From the NCBI GenBank assembly GCA_011524845.1, contig WTJL01000074.1, forward strand, positions 1 to 10,682: 10,682 bases of DNA, given 5' to 3'. The notes under the pieces are model-generated. The model ran no database searches. It worked only from the letters and a program-made list of their open reading frames with translations, and was not told where the DNA came from. Both the position numbers and the translations under genes were made by a program. The DNA comes from Flavobacteriales bacterium (GTDB taxonomy: Bacteria > Bacteroidota > Bacteroidia > Flavobacteriales_D > Sanyastnellaceae). Shown here piece by piece: positions 1-7,436 of the stretch (the stretch's first letter is position 1; each line of letters begins with the position of its first letter).

Positions 1-641
1 TGGACGGCTACGTGGCCCAAATCGACAAAATCTGCGACCTCGCCGACGCCTACGAGGCCATGGTCATGGTGGACGAATGTCACGCCACGGGCTTCATTGG
101 CAAGACGGGCCGCGGCTCCATCGAACTTCGGAATGCGCTCGGTCGCGTGGACATCATCACCGGCACCCTCGGCAAAGCCATGGGCGGGGCGATGGGTGGT
201 TTCACGACCGGCAAGCGCGAGATCATCGACATGCTGCGCCAGCGCAGCCGTCCCTACCTCTTTTCCAACTCCCTCGCTCCGAGCATCGTCGGTGCATCCA
301 TCGAGGTGTTCAAGATGTTGGACGAGACCACTGCATTGCGCGACACCCTCGAAGAGAACACCGCGTATTTCAAGGAAGGCCTCCGCAAGGCGGGGTTGCC
401 GTTCAAAGACGGGGAATCGGCCATTGTTCCAGTGATGTTGGGCGACGCCAAGCTCTCTCAAGTGATGGCCAATGCCTTGCTAGACGAGGGCATCTACGTC
501 ATCGGGTTTTTCTACCCCGTGGTTCCCAAGGGCGAAGCCCGAATCCGCGTGCAACTCAGTGCAGCACACACGAAAGCGCACTTGGACCGTGCCTTGGTCG
601 CCTTTGAAAAGGTGGGTCGGGAGCTCGGCGTGATTTCCTGA
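1..641 (+). CDS. kbl: Glycine C-acetyltransferase (2-amino-3-ketobutyrate CoA ligase), C-terminal part
   Basis: PLP enzyme of threonine breakdown that splits 2-amino-3-ketobutyrate with CoA into glycine and acetyl-CoA in the cytoplasm. The gene is cut by the window edge: the reading frame is open from base 3 (Asp-Gly-Tyr-Val), so the GTG at base 12 is internal, not a start. About 212 residues are visible of roughly 400 in the family. The match to E. coli Kbl as I recall it is close along the whole length: VMVDECHA (the PLP-contacting Asp and His region), DIITGTLGKAMGG with the Schiff-base lysine encoded at 174-176, RQRSRPYLFSNSLAP, IVPVMLGDA, and GFFYPVVPKG near the C-terminus. The usual partner, threonine dehydrogenase (tdh), would lie upstream if present and cannot be seen. 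The FAD oxidoreductase follows after 11 bases, so the two may share a transcript. The related enzymes AONS (BioF) and ALAS have the same fold, but the SRPYLFSNSLAP and GFFYPVVPKG signatures favour Kbl. Confidence 0.96.
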   Translation, partial: DGYVAQIDKICDLADAYEAMVMVDECHATGFIGKTGRGSIELRNALGRVDIITGTLGKAMGGAMGGFTTGKREIIDMLRQRSRPYLFSNSLAPSIVGASIEVFKMLDETTALRDTLEENTAYFKEGLRKAGLPFKDGESAIVPVMLGDAKLSQVMANALLDEGIYVIGFFYPVVPKGEARIRVQLSAAHTKAHLDRALVAFEKVGRELGVIS

Positions 642-652
642 GCGACCGCGCG

Positions 653-1777
653 ATGGCACCGTCCCCCCAACGCATTGTGGTCGTGGGCCGCGGCCTCGCT
701 GGCGCCCTTGTGGCGTGGCGTTTCATGGAGCGCGGATGCCGTGTCGAATGGTGGGGAAATGGATCGCACAGCGCCTCTCGGGTGGCGGCAGGCATGTTCA
801 ACCCCGTGTCGTTTCGTCGCGTCGTGGAGGTGTGGAACGCTGGGCCTCATTTGGAGGCGATGCGACAGACCATCTGCGCGATGGAAGACGCGTTGGGACT
901 CCAGGGGAAAGTGTTGCACGACGTTCCCGTGGCCAAGGTGTTTGCCAACGAAGACTACCGGGAGACGTGGGACGACCGTTGGGCCCAAAACCATGGCGTG
1001 TGCCAGTGGGCGTCCGTGGGAGAAGACCATGCGAACGTTGGAATCGACGCGGTGATGGGACCTGCCGGTGTGGGGCGTGTTCATGCATCTGGCTGGGTGG
1101 ACGTTCCGACGCTGTTGGACGGCATGGAGCGGTTCCTCTCCGATCAAGGGCTGCTTCAAGACCGCGCCTGGTCGGTGGCGGACGGCGTTCCCTCAGGCGC
1201 GGATGCGGTGGTGGATTGCAGGGGCGTAGGCGCGGCCGAAGAGCTCGCCCAAGTTGGGGTGACGGTCAACCCCAACCACGGCGATGTGCTGACCTTGAGC
1301 ACGCCGTTGACAGGCCCTGGAACCTTGGACACGGCAGGGCACAACATCAACAACGGCAAGTGGCTCTTGCCCACCGAGGTCAAGGAGGGCCGGCAGTGGT
1401 GGAGGTTGGGGGCGACGTATTCGTGGCACCGCCTCAAGCCAACGCCGAATGCCATGGCCGCCCAAGAACTTCGCGACCACATGGCCAAGGCCTTTGACGA
1501 CGAGGGTGCCGAAGCCCTTCGCACGGCCCAGTTGGAATCCCATCAAGCGGGGCTTCGTCCTGCGTCGCCTGACCGTCGTCCGACCGTCGGTGCTTGGCCC
1601 GGTCAACCCAAGGGCGTGCTCATGCTCAACGGCTTGGGAACGCGCGGGGTGTTGGTGGGTCCAGCGATGGCCACGCACCTCGTGAATTGGTGGCTTGACG
1701 GCGTGGAATTGCCGCCCGAAATCCGGGCGTCACGGTTCAAATCGGTGCGCCAAAAGGCCCCCGGTTTCCAAGACTGA
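653..1777 (+). CDS. FAD-dependent oxidoreductase, DAO family
   Basis: Probable flavin oxidase/dehydrogenase of 374 residues, cytoplasmic, with no signal peptide. The N-terminus is a Rossmann FAD-binding strand-turn-helix (VVVGRGLAG, residues 9-17, GxGxxG at 12-17), followed by the conserved ASRVAAGMFNP segment (41-51). The C-terminal part carries HQAGLRPASPDRRPTVG (297-313) and NGLGTRGVLVGP (326-337), the second FAD-contacting region of DAO-type enzymes such as glycine oxidase (ThiO), D-amino-acid dehydrogenase and the oxidase half of MnmC. The closest overall impression is of the stand-alone Bacteroidota proteins resembling the MnmC oxidase half, but I cannot fix the substrate. The ATG at 653 is chosen because the Rossmann strand begins five to ten residues later, as usual. 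It follows kbl by 11 bases, so co-transcription is likely; a functional link to glycine metabolism is possible but only guilt by association. Confidence 0.88.
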   Translation: MAPSPQRIVVVGRGLAGALVAWRFMERGCRVEWWGNGSHSASRVAAGMFNPVSFRRVVEVWNAGPHLEAMRQTICAMEDALGLQGKVLHDVPVAKVFANEDYRETWDDRWAQNHGVCQWASVGEDHANVGIDAVMGPAGVGRVHASGWVDVPTLLDGMERFLSDQGLLQDRAWSVADGVPSGADAVVDCRGVGAAEELAQVGVTVNPNHGDVLTLSTPLTGPGTLDTAGHNINNGKWLLPTEVKEGRQWWRLGATYSWHRLKPTPNAMAAQELRDHMAKAFDDEGAEALRTAQLESHQAGLRPASPDRRPTVGAWPGQPKGVLMLNGLGTRGVLVGPAMATHLVNWWLDGVELPPEIRASRFKSVRQKAPGFQD

Positions 1778-1826
1778 CGTGTTGCTAACCTCTGGCCCGT
1801 CGCCTCACGCGCGCGGGGTGCTGAGG

Positions 1827-1833
1827 TACTTTG
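1827..1833 (+). promoter_or_regulatory. Possible Bacteroidota-type -7 element before ferritin
   Basis: TACTTTG lies five bases before the ferritin ATG in the 61-base gap after the FAD oxidoreductase gene. It resembles the Bacteroidota -7 consensus TAnnTTTG with one spacer base missing. If used, transcription would begin at or next to the start codon, giving a leaderless or nearly leaderless mRNA. No TTG at a normal -33 spacing was found, so this is tentative. Confidence 0.3.
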
Positions 1834-1838
1834 GGAAC

Positions 1839-2342
1839 ATGTTGCACGATTCCATTTCCAAGGCGTTGAACGAGCAAATCGGGCTCGAAGGCCAAAGCTC
1901 CCACACCTACCTGACCATGGCGGTGTGGGCAGAAACCCAAGGCTTCGACGGCGTGGCTGAATTTCTGTACGCCCACTCGGAGGAGGAGCGTCAGCACATG
2001 CTCAAGTTGATGCGCTTCGTGAACGAGCGCGGCGCGGTGGCTGAAGTCCCCACCGTTTGCGCCGGCGCCACGCAGTACAGCGGCTTGAAGGAGGTCTTTG
2101 AAAGCATTTTGGCCCACGAGACGAAGGTGACGGAATGCATCAACAACGTGGTGGACCTGTGCCTGCAGGCGAAGGATTACACCACCCACAACTTCATGCA
2201 GTGGTACGTCAGCGAGCAGATCGAGGAGGAAGGATTGGCGCGTAAAATCTTGGACAAACTCGCGTTGGCCGGCGACGACCACGGTGCCTTGTACCTCTTC
2301 GACCGGGACATCCTCACGTTTGGCGCCCCAGACCACGCCTGA
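1839..2342 (+). CDS. ftnA: Ferritin (bacterial non-haem, FtnA type)
   Basis: Iron-storage ferritin of 167 residues that would assemble into a 24-subunit cytoplasmic cage and oxidise Fe(II) for mineral storage. All ferroxidase ligands of E. coli FtnA are present at the same residue numbers: Glu17, Glu50, His53, Glu94, Gln127 and Glu130. The third-site acids Glu49, Glu126 and Glu129 are kept too. There is no haem-site pattern that would make it a bacterioferritin. The ATG at 1839 is preferred over the upstream in-frame ATG at 1695, because the family begins with this Met-Leu-x-x-x-(I/M) stretch, the length fits exactly, and 1695 lies inside the oxidoreductase gene. A -7-like box sits just upstream. 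The YfiR-like gene starts two bases after the stop, so ferritin looks like the first gene of a five-gene unit. Confidence 0.96.
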   Translation: MLHDSISKALNEQIGLEGQSSHTYLTMAVWAETQGFDGVAEFLYAHSEEERQHMLKLMRFVNERGAVAEVPTVCAGATQYSGLKEVFESILAHETKVTECINNVVDLCLQAKDYTTHNFMQWYVSEQIEEEGLARKILDKLALAGDDHGALYLFDRDILTFGAPDHA

Positions 2343-2344
2343 CC

Positions 2345-2929
2345 ATGACCTCCACCCGCAACCTACGTTCACTCCCCTTCGACGGCTTGGGCCGACGTTG
2401 GGCGCTGGTGCTGGCGTTGCCGGTGGTGGCGACGTGGATTTGGGCGGTGCAGGGCGGAACGCAAGACCCCAAACTCGACACGACGGACACCCAAATCGTG
2501 ATGAAGAGCTTGTTGTTGGGGCAATTCGCCAAAAGCAACAACTGGCCCGATGGGGCCGTGGTGGAGTCGTTTGACCTCGCCATCCACAACAAGCCGGACC
2601 TCGTGACGGCCCTGGCGTCGCGGTACGCGGGCACAGCCATTGGGGCCAAGCCCTTGCGTGTGCTGTCCGTGTCCAACGTCGACGACCTCCGGTCGCCGGA
2701 GGTGCTGTACACCGAGGCTGAAGGCCCCGAATTGGACGCCTTGTTGAAGGCGGTCAAAGGAGAACCCACGCTGGTGGTGACGGCCCTTCAACCGACGTTG
2801 AAGCCTGGTGTGGCCATCAACTTCTTCCTTGTGGAAGGGGGACTGAAATACGAAATCAACTTCGAGGAAGCCGAGAAGCGCGGCATCCTCGTGGGCAACC
2901 GAATCATGTCATGCGCAGTGTCTCGTTGA
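2345..2929 (+). CDS. YfiR-like (DUF4154) exported protein
   Basis: Protein of 194 residues with a hydrophobic N-terminal segment (about 19-35, signal peptide or anchor) and a body that fits the YfiR/DUF4154 pattern. Visible hallmarks: MKSLLLGQFAKSNNWPDG (53-70, family form: Y-x-F-A-K-x-x-x-W-P), FDLAIHNKPDL (76-86, family form F-x-I-x-G), a middle RVLSVSN strand (105-111), and a C-terminal GVAINFFLVEGGLKYEINF (155-173) then A-E-K-R-G-I-L-V-G (family form I-x-F-x-I-N-x-x-x-A-x-x-x-G-L). In Pseudomonas, YfiR is a periplasmic protein that holds back the HAMP-linked diguanylate cyclase YfiN. Here the cysteines of Pseudomonas YfiR that form disulfides are absent; the only Cys is residue 190. The gene starts 2 bases after ferritin and its end overlaps the TPR-like gene by 19 bases, tying it to the phosphatase operon. 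Family call moderate, role inferred. Confidence 0.75.
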   Translation: MTSTRNLRSLPFDGLGRRWALVLALPVVATWIWAVQGGTQDPKLDTTDTQIVMKSLLLGQFAKSNNWPDGAVVESFDLAIHNKPDLVTALASRYAGTAIGAKPLRVLSVSNVDDLRSPEVLYTEAEGPELDALLKAVKGEPTLVVTALQPTLKPGVAINFFLVEGGLKYEINFEEAEKRGILVGNRIMSCAVSR

Positions 2930-3822
2930 TCGTCCTCGCCATGGTGTGCACCGCATGGGCATGGGGTCAGCCAGGCTCCCAGGCGAGCATGCAACAGGCC
3001 ATCGAGCGTGCCATTTCCCTCGGCAAGGCGGGCCAAATCGATCTTGGCCTTGCCCAGCTCGAGCCCTACTTGGATCGTCCGACGGCCCGCACCGCCAAGG
3101 CGTGCTACGTCGCGGGATTCTTGTTCAAGGAGCGCTACAAGACCCACAGCTCGGGCCCGGCCGCTCCCGCCGATCGCGAGGCGGCGGTGCATTGGCTCGG
3201 CACGGCACTTGAGTTGCAAGCCCAAGGCCCCACGACAGCGCTGTGGACGACGTCTGCACGGCAGGCAATGAACTACCTCGGGGGCACGCTCTTCGACGAC
3301 GCCGTGAAGGCTGTGCGCACGTTTGAGCCTGGACAGGAAGCGGACGTATTCGCCCTGTTGGATGCCCACGTGGAGGTGGCACGGACCCTTGACCCCACCG
3401 TCGACGCCACGGCAGAACGCACCGAGTTCCACAAAAACCTGGCCCGTGCGTACCGCCAGTGGTTTGAGGCCACCGAGGAGGAGGCGCACTTCGAAGGCAT
3501 CGTGGCCCAGTATCAGGCGGCCCTTGCGTTGTCGCCGGGGGACATCACGGCGACGTACAATTTGGCCGTCAACATCTACAACCGTGGCGTGGCCCAAATC
3601 AACGCCATGGACGAGAACACCTCGCTGGCGGAAATCTTTCTCATCCAGGACGCCAGCACCGCCTTGTTCCAACGGGCCTTGCCTTGGTTTGAGAAGGCCG
3701 ACGCCTTGCAACCCAACCGTCCGGAGACGTTGCGGGGGTTGATGATTGTGCACCACGCCTTGTTCCATGCCGCCGAGGAGGAGGCGTACCGCGTTCAACT
3801 CGAAGAAGCCTTGAAGCGATGA
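2911..3822 (+). CDS. Secreted TPR-like helical protein
   Basis: Exported protein of 303 residues. An N-terminal signal peptide is clear (Arg2, hydrophobic run 4-17, Ala-rich end near residue 20, then PGSQA). The rest is almost wholly helical, with TPR-like repeats most visible at about 196-225 (YQAALALSPGD then YNLAVNIYNRG) and 254-285 (RALPWFEKADALQPNRPETL); more degenerate helical pairs fill 27-130. TPR proteins are protein-binding scaffolds, so a periplasmic adaptor or ligand-sensing role is plausible; no enzyme motif is seen. The start overlaps the YfiR-like gene by 19 bases and the stop overlaps the phosphatase start as ATGA, so translation of all three is probably coupled. I do not recognise a named family. 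Its place between a periplasmic regulator and a membrane phosphatase suggests it belongs to the same signalling complex (inference). Confidence 0.82.
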   Translation: MRSVSLIVLAMVCTAWAWGQPGSQASMQQAIERAISLGKAGQIDLGLAQLEPYLDRPTARTAKACYVAGFLFKERYKTHSSGPAAPADREAAVHWLGTALELQAQGPTTALWTTSARQAMNYLGGTLFDDAVKAVRTFEPGQEADVFALLDAHVEVARTLDPTVDATAERTEFHKNLARAYRQWFEATEEEAHFEGIVAQYQAALALSPGDITATYNLAVNIYNRGVAQINAMDENTSLAEIFLIQDASTALFQRALPWFEKADALQPNRPETLRGLMIVHHALFHAAEEEAYRVQLEEALKR

Positions 3823-5657
3823 AGGGATTTCGTTGGAACATCGCATGGCGCATGGGCCTCGGATTTGGGGTGTTCATCCTCGCGGTGGCCGTGTTGTTTT
3901 TCTTCACCCGCTCCACGCTGACGCAGAGCAGCGAATTGGCGGAGGAGGTCGACGCCTCTCTGGTTCCGAGCCTTGAAGCCCTCGAGGACATGGACCAAAC
4001 CCTGGCCACGTCCCTGGTGTACATCAACAATTGGATCGAGAAGCAAAGCCGCTCGGACAACGAAAAGAAGGTCGCGCTGCGTCGCATGGTGAACCGGGAG
4101 TTCCCGGACCATCTCGAGGAGTTGCAGGCGTTCGATGCGGCGTGGTCCCCTGCCGCGCGCGCCCATTTGGACACCTTGCGCACAGAGACCGATGCCTTGC
4201 TGGTGCTGTACGGAGAAATCATGCGTCTGCTTCCCGATTGGAAGAGCTACCAGGATGCAGAAAAGGGATTCTTGGCTGCGGATTACGCCGATCCGGGGAT
4301 GCCGCTGGAGGTCTTTTCCACCCGCGTGCAACGCCGGTTGGCGACGTTGACTGCAGGCCAAAACGCGGCCCTTCGCGACCGCACGGCTCGGATGGAGGAG
4401 CTCGGCGCTCAGTTGACCATGTACGCCGGGCGGGTGGCATGGATCGTGCTGATCTTGGGCGTGGCCTTGGGGGTCATTGTGACCCGAAGCATCGTTCAGC
4501 CGGTCAAGGAATTGAAGAGGGCCCTGCTTCACATGGGGCGAGGGGTCTTGCCCGACCGCCACGTGCGGGTCACCCCGGATGAAATCGGAGACATGGCCGT
4601 GGCGGTGAACCGCCTTGCGGAGGGGTTGTCCAGAACCCAAAAATTCTCCCAAGAAGTAGGGGGGGGCGATTTCGACACGCCCTACGAACCCTTAAGCGAC
4701 GACGACGCCCTCGGAAAGGCCCTGCTTCAGATGCGGAGTTCGCTGGCGGAGAACGAGCGTGAACTCGAAGGCAAGGTGGAGGAGCGTACAGAAGAATTGG
4801 CCCAGCAAAAGGCGCGGGCCGAGGAAATTCTCGGCGACCTGCAGGACAGCATTTCCTATGCCCTTCGCATCCAGCAAGCCATCCTTCCTTCCGAGCAGGA
4901 ACGGCGCGAGGTGGTGTACGACTCGGCGGTCTTTTACCAGCCCAGAGATGTGGTCTCTGGCGACTTTTATTGGTTCAAGTCCGTGGGCAGCCGTCGCATG
5001 TTTGCGGCCATCGACTGCACGGGCCATGGGGTGCCAGGGGCGTTCCTGAGTTTGGTGGGCCACAACGCCCTCGACCGCGTCACCAAGGTGTACACCGAGC
5101 CCCACAAGGTGCTCGACAAGCTGAACGAGCACGTGCTGATGCTGCTGCGCAAAGATGTTCGCGCCGAAGCGAGCATCCCCGCCGAGTTGCTTCGCGAGTT
5201 GGCCGTCTCCACGGAGGGGGTCAAGAACGGCGCATACTTCGGGGGACAGGACGGCATGGACTTGGCCATGGTGGCGATCAACTGGGAGCGGATGAAGGTG
5301 GAGTACGCAGGGGCCAACAACCCGTTGTACCTCGTGCGGGATGGGGTCCTCGAAGAATTCAAGGCCGACAAATTCGCCATCTGCTCGTTCGAGCCTGGCT
5401 CGAAGAACTTCAACGTGCAAACGCTCGATGTGCAGTCGGGAGACACGTTGTTTTTGGCGACAGACGGCTTCGTCGATCAGTTTGGCGGGCCCAAAGGCAA
5501 GAAGTTCATGCGCCGTCGCTTCCGAGAGTTGCTTGTGGAGACGGCGGCGTTGCCCGTGCAGGAACACGAGGCCCACTTGAAGTCGAGCTTCGAGGCGTGG
5601 AGGGGAGATGAAGAGCAGGTCGACGACGTGCTCGTGGTGAGCATGCGGGTGCCATGA
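3819..5657 (+). CDS. Membrane sensor phosphatase: periplasmic helical domain, tandem HAMP, SpoIIE/PP2C
   Basis: Inner-membrane receptor of 612 residues whose output is a serine/threonine phosphatase of the SpoIIE/RsbU (PP2C) type. Order: TM1 14-30; periplasmic, mostly helical domain 31-205; TM2 206-223; HAMP 224-274 with the DEIGDMA motif at 254-260; a second HAMP-like unit about 275-316 (GDFDTPYEPLSDDDALGKAL); coiled coil 312-345; PP2C domain about 365-612. Metal-binding acids are in place: Asp382 in SGDFYW, Asp399 in DCTGHGVPGAFLS, Asp549 in ATDGF and Asp602/603 in DDVLVVSM. Compared with the typical form there is some extra sequence around 447-475, before DGMDLAM. The likely job is to dephosphorylate an anti-sigma-factor antagonist or similar partner, but no STAS or anti-sigma gene is in the window. 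ATGA overlaps on both sides couple it to the TPR-like gene and the ClC gene. An eight-G tract sits between the HAMP units. Confidence 0.92.
   Translation: MKGFRWNIAWRMGLGFGVFILAVAVLFFFTRSTLTQSSELAEEVDASLVPSLEALEDMDQTLATSLVYINNWIEKQSRSDNEKKVALRRMVNREFPDHLEELQAFDAAWSPAARAHLDTLRTETDALLVLYGEIMRLLPDWKSYQDAEKGFLAADYADPGMPLEVFSTRVQRRLATLTAGQNAALRDRTARMEELGAQLTMYAGRVAWIVLILGVALGVIVTRSIVQPVKELKRALLHMGRGVLPDRHVRVTPDEIGDMAVAVNRLAEGLSRTQKFSQEVGGGDFDTPYEPLSDDDALGKALLQMRSSLAENERELEGKVEERTEELAQQKARAEEILGDLQDSISYALRIQQAILPSEQERREVVYDSAVFYQPRDVVSGDFYWFKSVGSRRMFAAIDCTGHGVPGAFLSLVGHNALDRVTKVYTEPHKVLDKLNEHVLMLLRKDVRAEASIPAELLRELAVSTEGVKNGAYFGGQDGMDLAMVAINWERMKVEYAGANNPLYLVRDGVLEEFKADKFAICSFEPGSKNFNVQTLDVQSGDTLFLATDGFVDQFGGPKGKKFMRRRFRELLVETAALPVQEHEAHLKSSFEAWRGDEEQVDDVLVVSMRVP
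4669..4676 (+). repeat. Eight-G homopolymer inside the phosphatase gene
   Basis: A run of eight G bases encodes Gly281-Gly283 at the start of the second HAMP-like unit. Gain or loss of one G would shift the frame and remove the PP2C output domain. It is the longest single-base run I noticed in the window. It could be a slippage site or, less interestingly, a place where sequencing errors occur; the frame as given is intact. Confidence 0.9.
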
Positions 5658-7435
5658 GTCTGAAAGACGCGGCGAGAGAAGCGGTTCGGGCCGGTTGGTC
5701 GTGGATGCGCTCGGACAAGGGCCTGTTGCTGTGGGCCGTGCTGGTGGGCATTGCATCGGGGCTGCTCGCTGTGGTCATGAAGCAAAGCGTCGGAGGGCTC
5801 CGAAGCGTCATGTTCGCCATCCAATCGTGGGTGGGTGGCTCATGGTTTTTGGCGTTGGGTCCCATCTTGGGATTGGCGGCCACCGCTTACGTGGTTCAAC
5901 GCGTGCTGGGCGGAGACCATCCAGGCCCCGGCATCCCTTCCACCTTGCACGCCATTTCCACCCGAAGAGGCCGCATGAAACGGACGTGGATGTTCGCCCC
6001 GGTACTGACCAGCGTGCTTTCGGTGGGGTTTGGGGGCTCGGGTGGATTGGAGGCCCCTGCCATGCAGGCGGGCGCGGCCATGGGCTCGGAGGTCGCATCC
6101 CAAACGCGTCGGCACTTTCGGCGCCGTCTGTTGCTCATTGGCTGTGCCGCTTCAGGCTCCTTGGCGGCGATGTTCAAGGCGCCGGTGGCGGCCATTGTGT
6201 TTGCGGTGGAAGTCATCATGATCGACCTCACTGCTTCGAGTCTGGTGCCCATCCTGATGGCGTCGTTGGCCTCGTTGCTCACCGCCTTTGTGTTCTTCGA
6301 AGGAGAAGACATTTTGACGGTGCCCACCTTGGCAGCGTTCCAGGCGTCGCGGCTTCCGTGGTACATCGCCATGGGCGTGGTGACGGGTGTGGGCTCTGTG
6401 GTCTTCTCTCGGCTTTACCTGGCGAGTCAACATGCCATTGGACGGTTCACCAACCCACGAACCCGCATGACCTTGGCAGGGGCGTTGATCGGGGCGGCCG
6501 TCGCGATGTTGCCTCCGCTGTTTGGGGAAGGCTACGAGGTCATCAACCAACTGTTCTTGGGGTATTCCGATGTGTTGATCCAAGATGTTTGGACGTTGGA
6601 AGGCTCCTTGGCGTTGCCAAGCCTGATTGGTTGGCTGGTGTTGGCCAGTTGCTTGAAGCCCATGCTGACCGGGTTCACCGTGGGCGCCGGAGGAGTGGCG
6701 GGCATCTTCGCGCCAGCGCTGTTCAGTGGGGCCCTGTTGGGATTCGCGTTTGCCCTGGGCCTGAATGGGTTTGTGGACCCGACCACCATGCCGATTGGCA
6801 ATTCGGTGCTGGCCGGATTGTGCGGCATGATGGCTGGGGTGTTGCACGCCCCATTGACCGCCATCTTCTTGGCCACAGAACTCAGTGGAGGCTATGGGTT
6901 GTTTGTGCCCTTGATGCTGACCTCGGCCATCTCGTTCACTACGTCACGCGCTCTGAAGCGCCACAGCATCTACACCCGCGAGTTGGCCGAGCGGGGAGAA
7001 CTCTTGACCCACGACAAGGACCAAACCGTATTGACCTTGATGAACCTCAAGGAAGAGCTCGAGCAGGACTTTTTGCCTGTCCAAGCCCATTGGAACTTGG
7101 GTCAATTGGTGGAGGTGGTGGCCCAAAGCCAGCGCAACCTTCACCCCGTGGTGGACGGAGAGGGCCACTTGATGGGCATCGTGGATTTGCAGGACATCCG
7201 GCAGGTGATGTTTGACCGCAGCCAGTACATGACGTTGCGCGTGGTGGACCTCATGACGTTGCCTCTGGCCGAGGTGCAATGGGAAGACAAGATGGACGAC
7301 GTGATGGCCAAATTCGAGCACTGCGGTGCGTGGAACTTGCCGGTGGTGGAAGACGGCCGATACGTGGGGTTTGTGTCCCGGTCACGCCTCTTCAACGCCT
7401 ACCGGAAGTGGCTCAAAGCCACAAGCCTCGACTGA
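5654..7435 (+). CDS. ClC-family chloride channel/transporter with C-terminal CBS pair
   Basis: Membrane protein of 593 residues: ClC domain about 22-435, then a CBS pair about 468-588 that probably binds nucleotides and gates the pore. Key motifs, compared with E. coli ClC-ec1 from memory: GPGIP (91-95, where ec1 has GSGIP), GLEAP (131-135, gating glutamate Glu133, where ec1 has GREGP), GIFAP (350-354, identical) and the central tyrosine as Tyr440 in HSIYTREL. The inner proton glutamate (ec1 Glu203) is Val187 in FAVEVIM, as in ClC channels rather than classical exchangers. Pro at the filter position recalls the plant nitrate carrier AtCLCa. It probably moves anions across the inner membrane; whether as channel or exchanger, and which anion, is open. 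The start overlaps the phosphatase stop as ATGA. The stop is one base from the end of the convergent DUF3299-like gene. Confidence 0.95.
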   Translation: MSLKDAAREAVRAGWSWMRSDKGLLLWAVLVGIASGLLAVVMKQSVGGLRSVMFAIQSWVGGSWFLALGPILGLAATAYVVQRVLGGDHPGPGIPSTLHAISTRRGRMKRTWMFAPVLTSVLSVGFGGSGGLEAPAMQAGAAMGSEVASQTRRHFRRRLLLIGCAASGSLAAMFKAPVAAIVFAVEVIMIDLTASSLVPILMASLASLLTAFVFFEGEDILTVPTLAAFQASRLPWYIAMGVVTGVGSVVFSRLYLASQHAIGRFTNPRTRMTLAGALIGAAVAMLPPLFGEGYEVINQLFLGYSDVLIQDVWTLEGSLALPSLIGWLVLASCLKPMLTGFTVGAGGVAGIFAPALFSGALLGFAFALGLNGFVDPTTMPIGNSVLAGLCGMMAGVLHAPLTAIFLATELSGGYGLFVPLMLTSAISFTTSRALKRHSIYTRELAERGELLTHDKDQTVLTLMNLKEELEQDFLPVQAHWNLGQLVEVVAQSQRNLHPVVDGEGHLMGIVDLQDIRQVMFDRSQYMTLRVVDLMTLPLAEVQWEDKMDDVMAKFEHCGAWNLPVVEDGRYVGFVSRSRLFNAYRKWLKATSLD

Positions 7436-7436
7436 A

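Noticed and set aside
1695..1838. Upstream in-frame start for ferritin, adding 48 residues
   Set aside because: The extension overlaps the FAD oxidoreductase gene and has no ferritin similarity; starting at 1839 puts every FtnA metal ligand at its standard residue number.
2788..3846. Long minus-strand open frame (352 codons) opposite the TPR-like and YfiR-like genes
   Set aside because: Arises from codon bias in GC-rich DNA; low-complexity Arg/Gly/His-rich product, no motif, and fully covered by better-supported plus-strand genes.
4692..5756. Long minus-strand open frame (354 codons) opposite the PP2C domain
   Set aside because: Shadow of the PP2C coding region, whose conserved catalytic motifs define the real frame; His-rich product without recognisable domain.
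7436..7436. Terminator between the ClC and DUF3299-like genes
   Set aside because: Only one base separates the two stop codons and I saw no GC hairpin with a T run around it.
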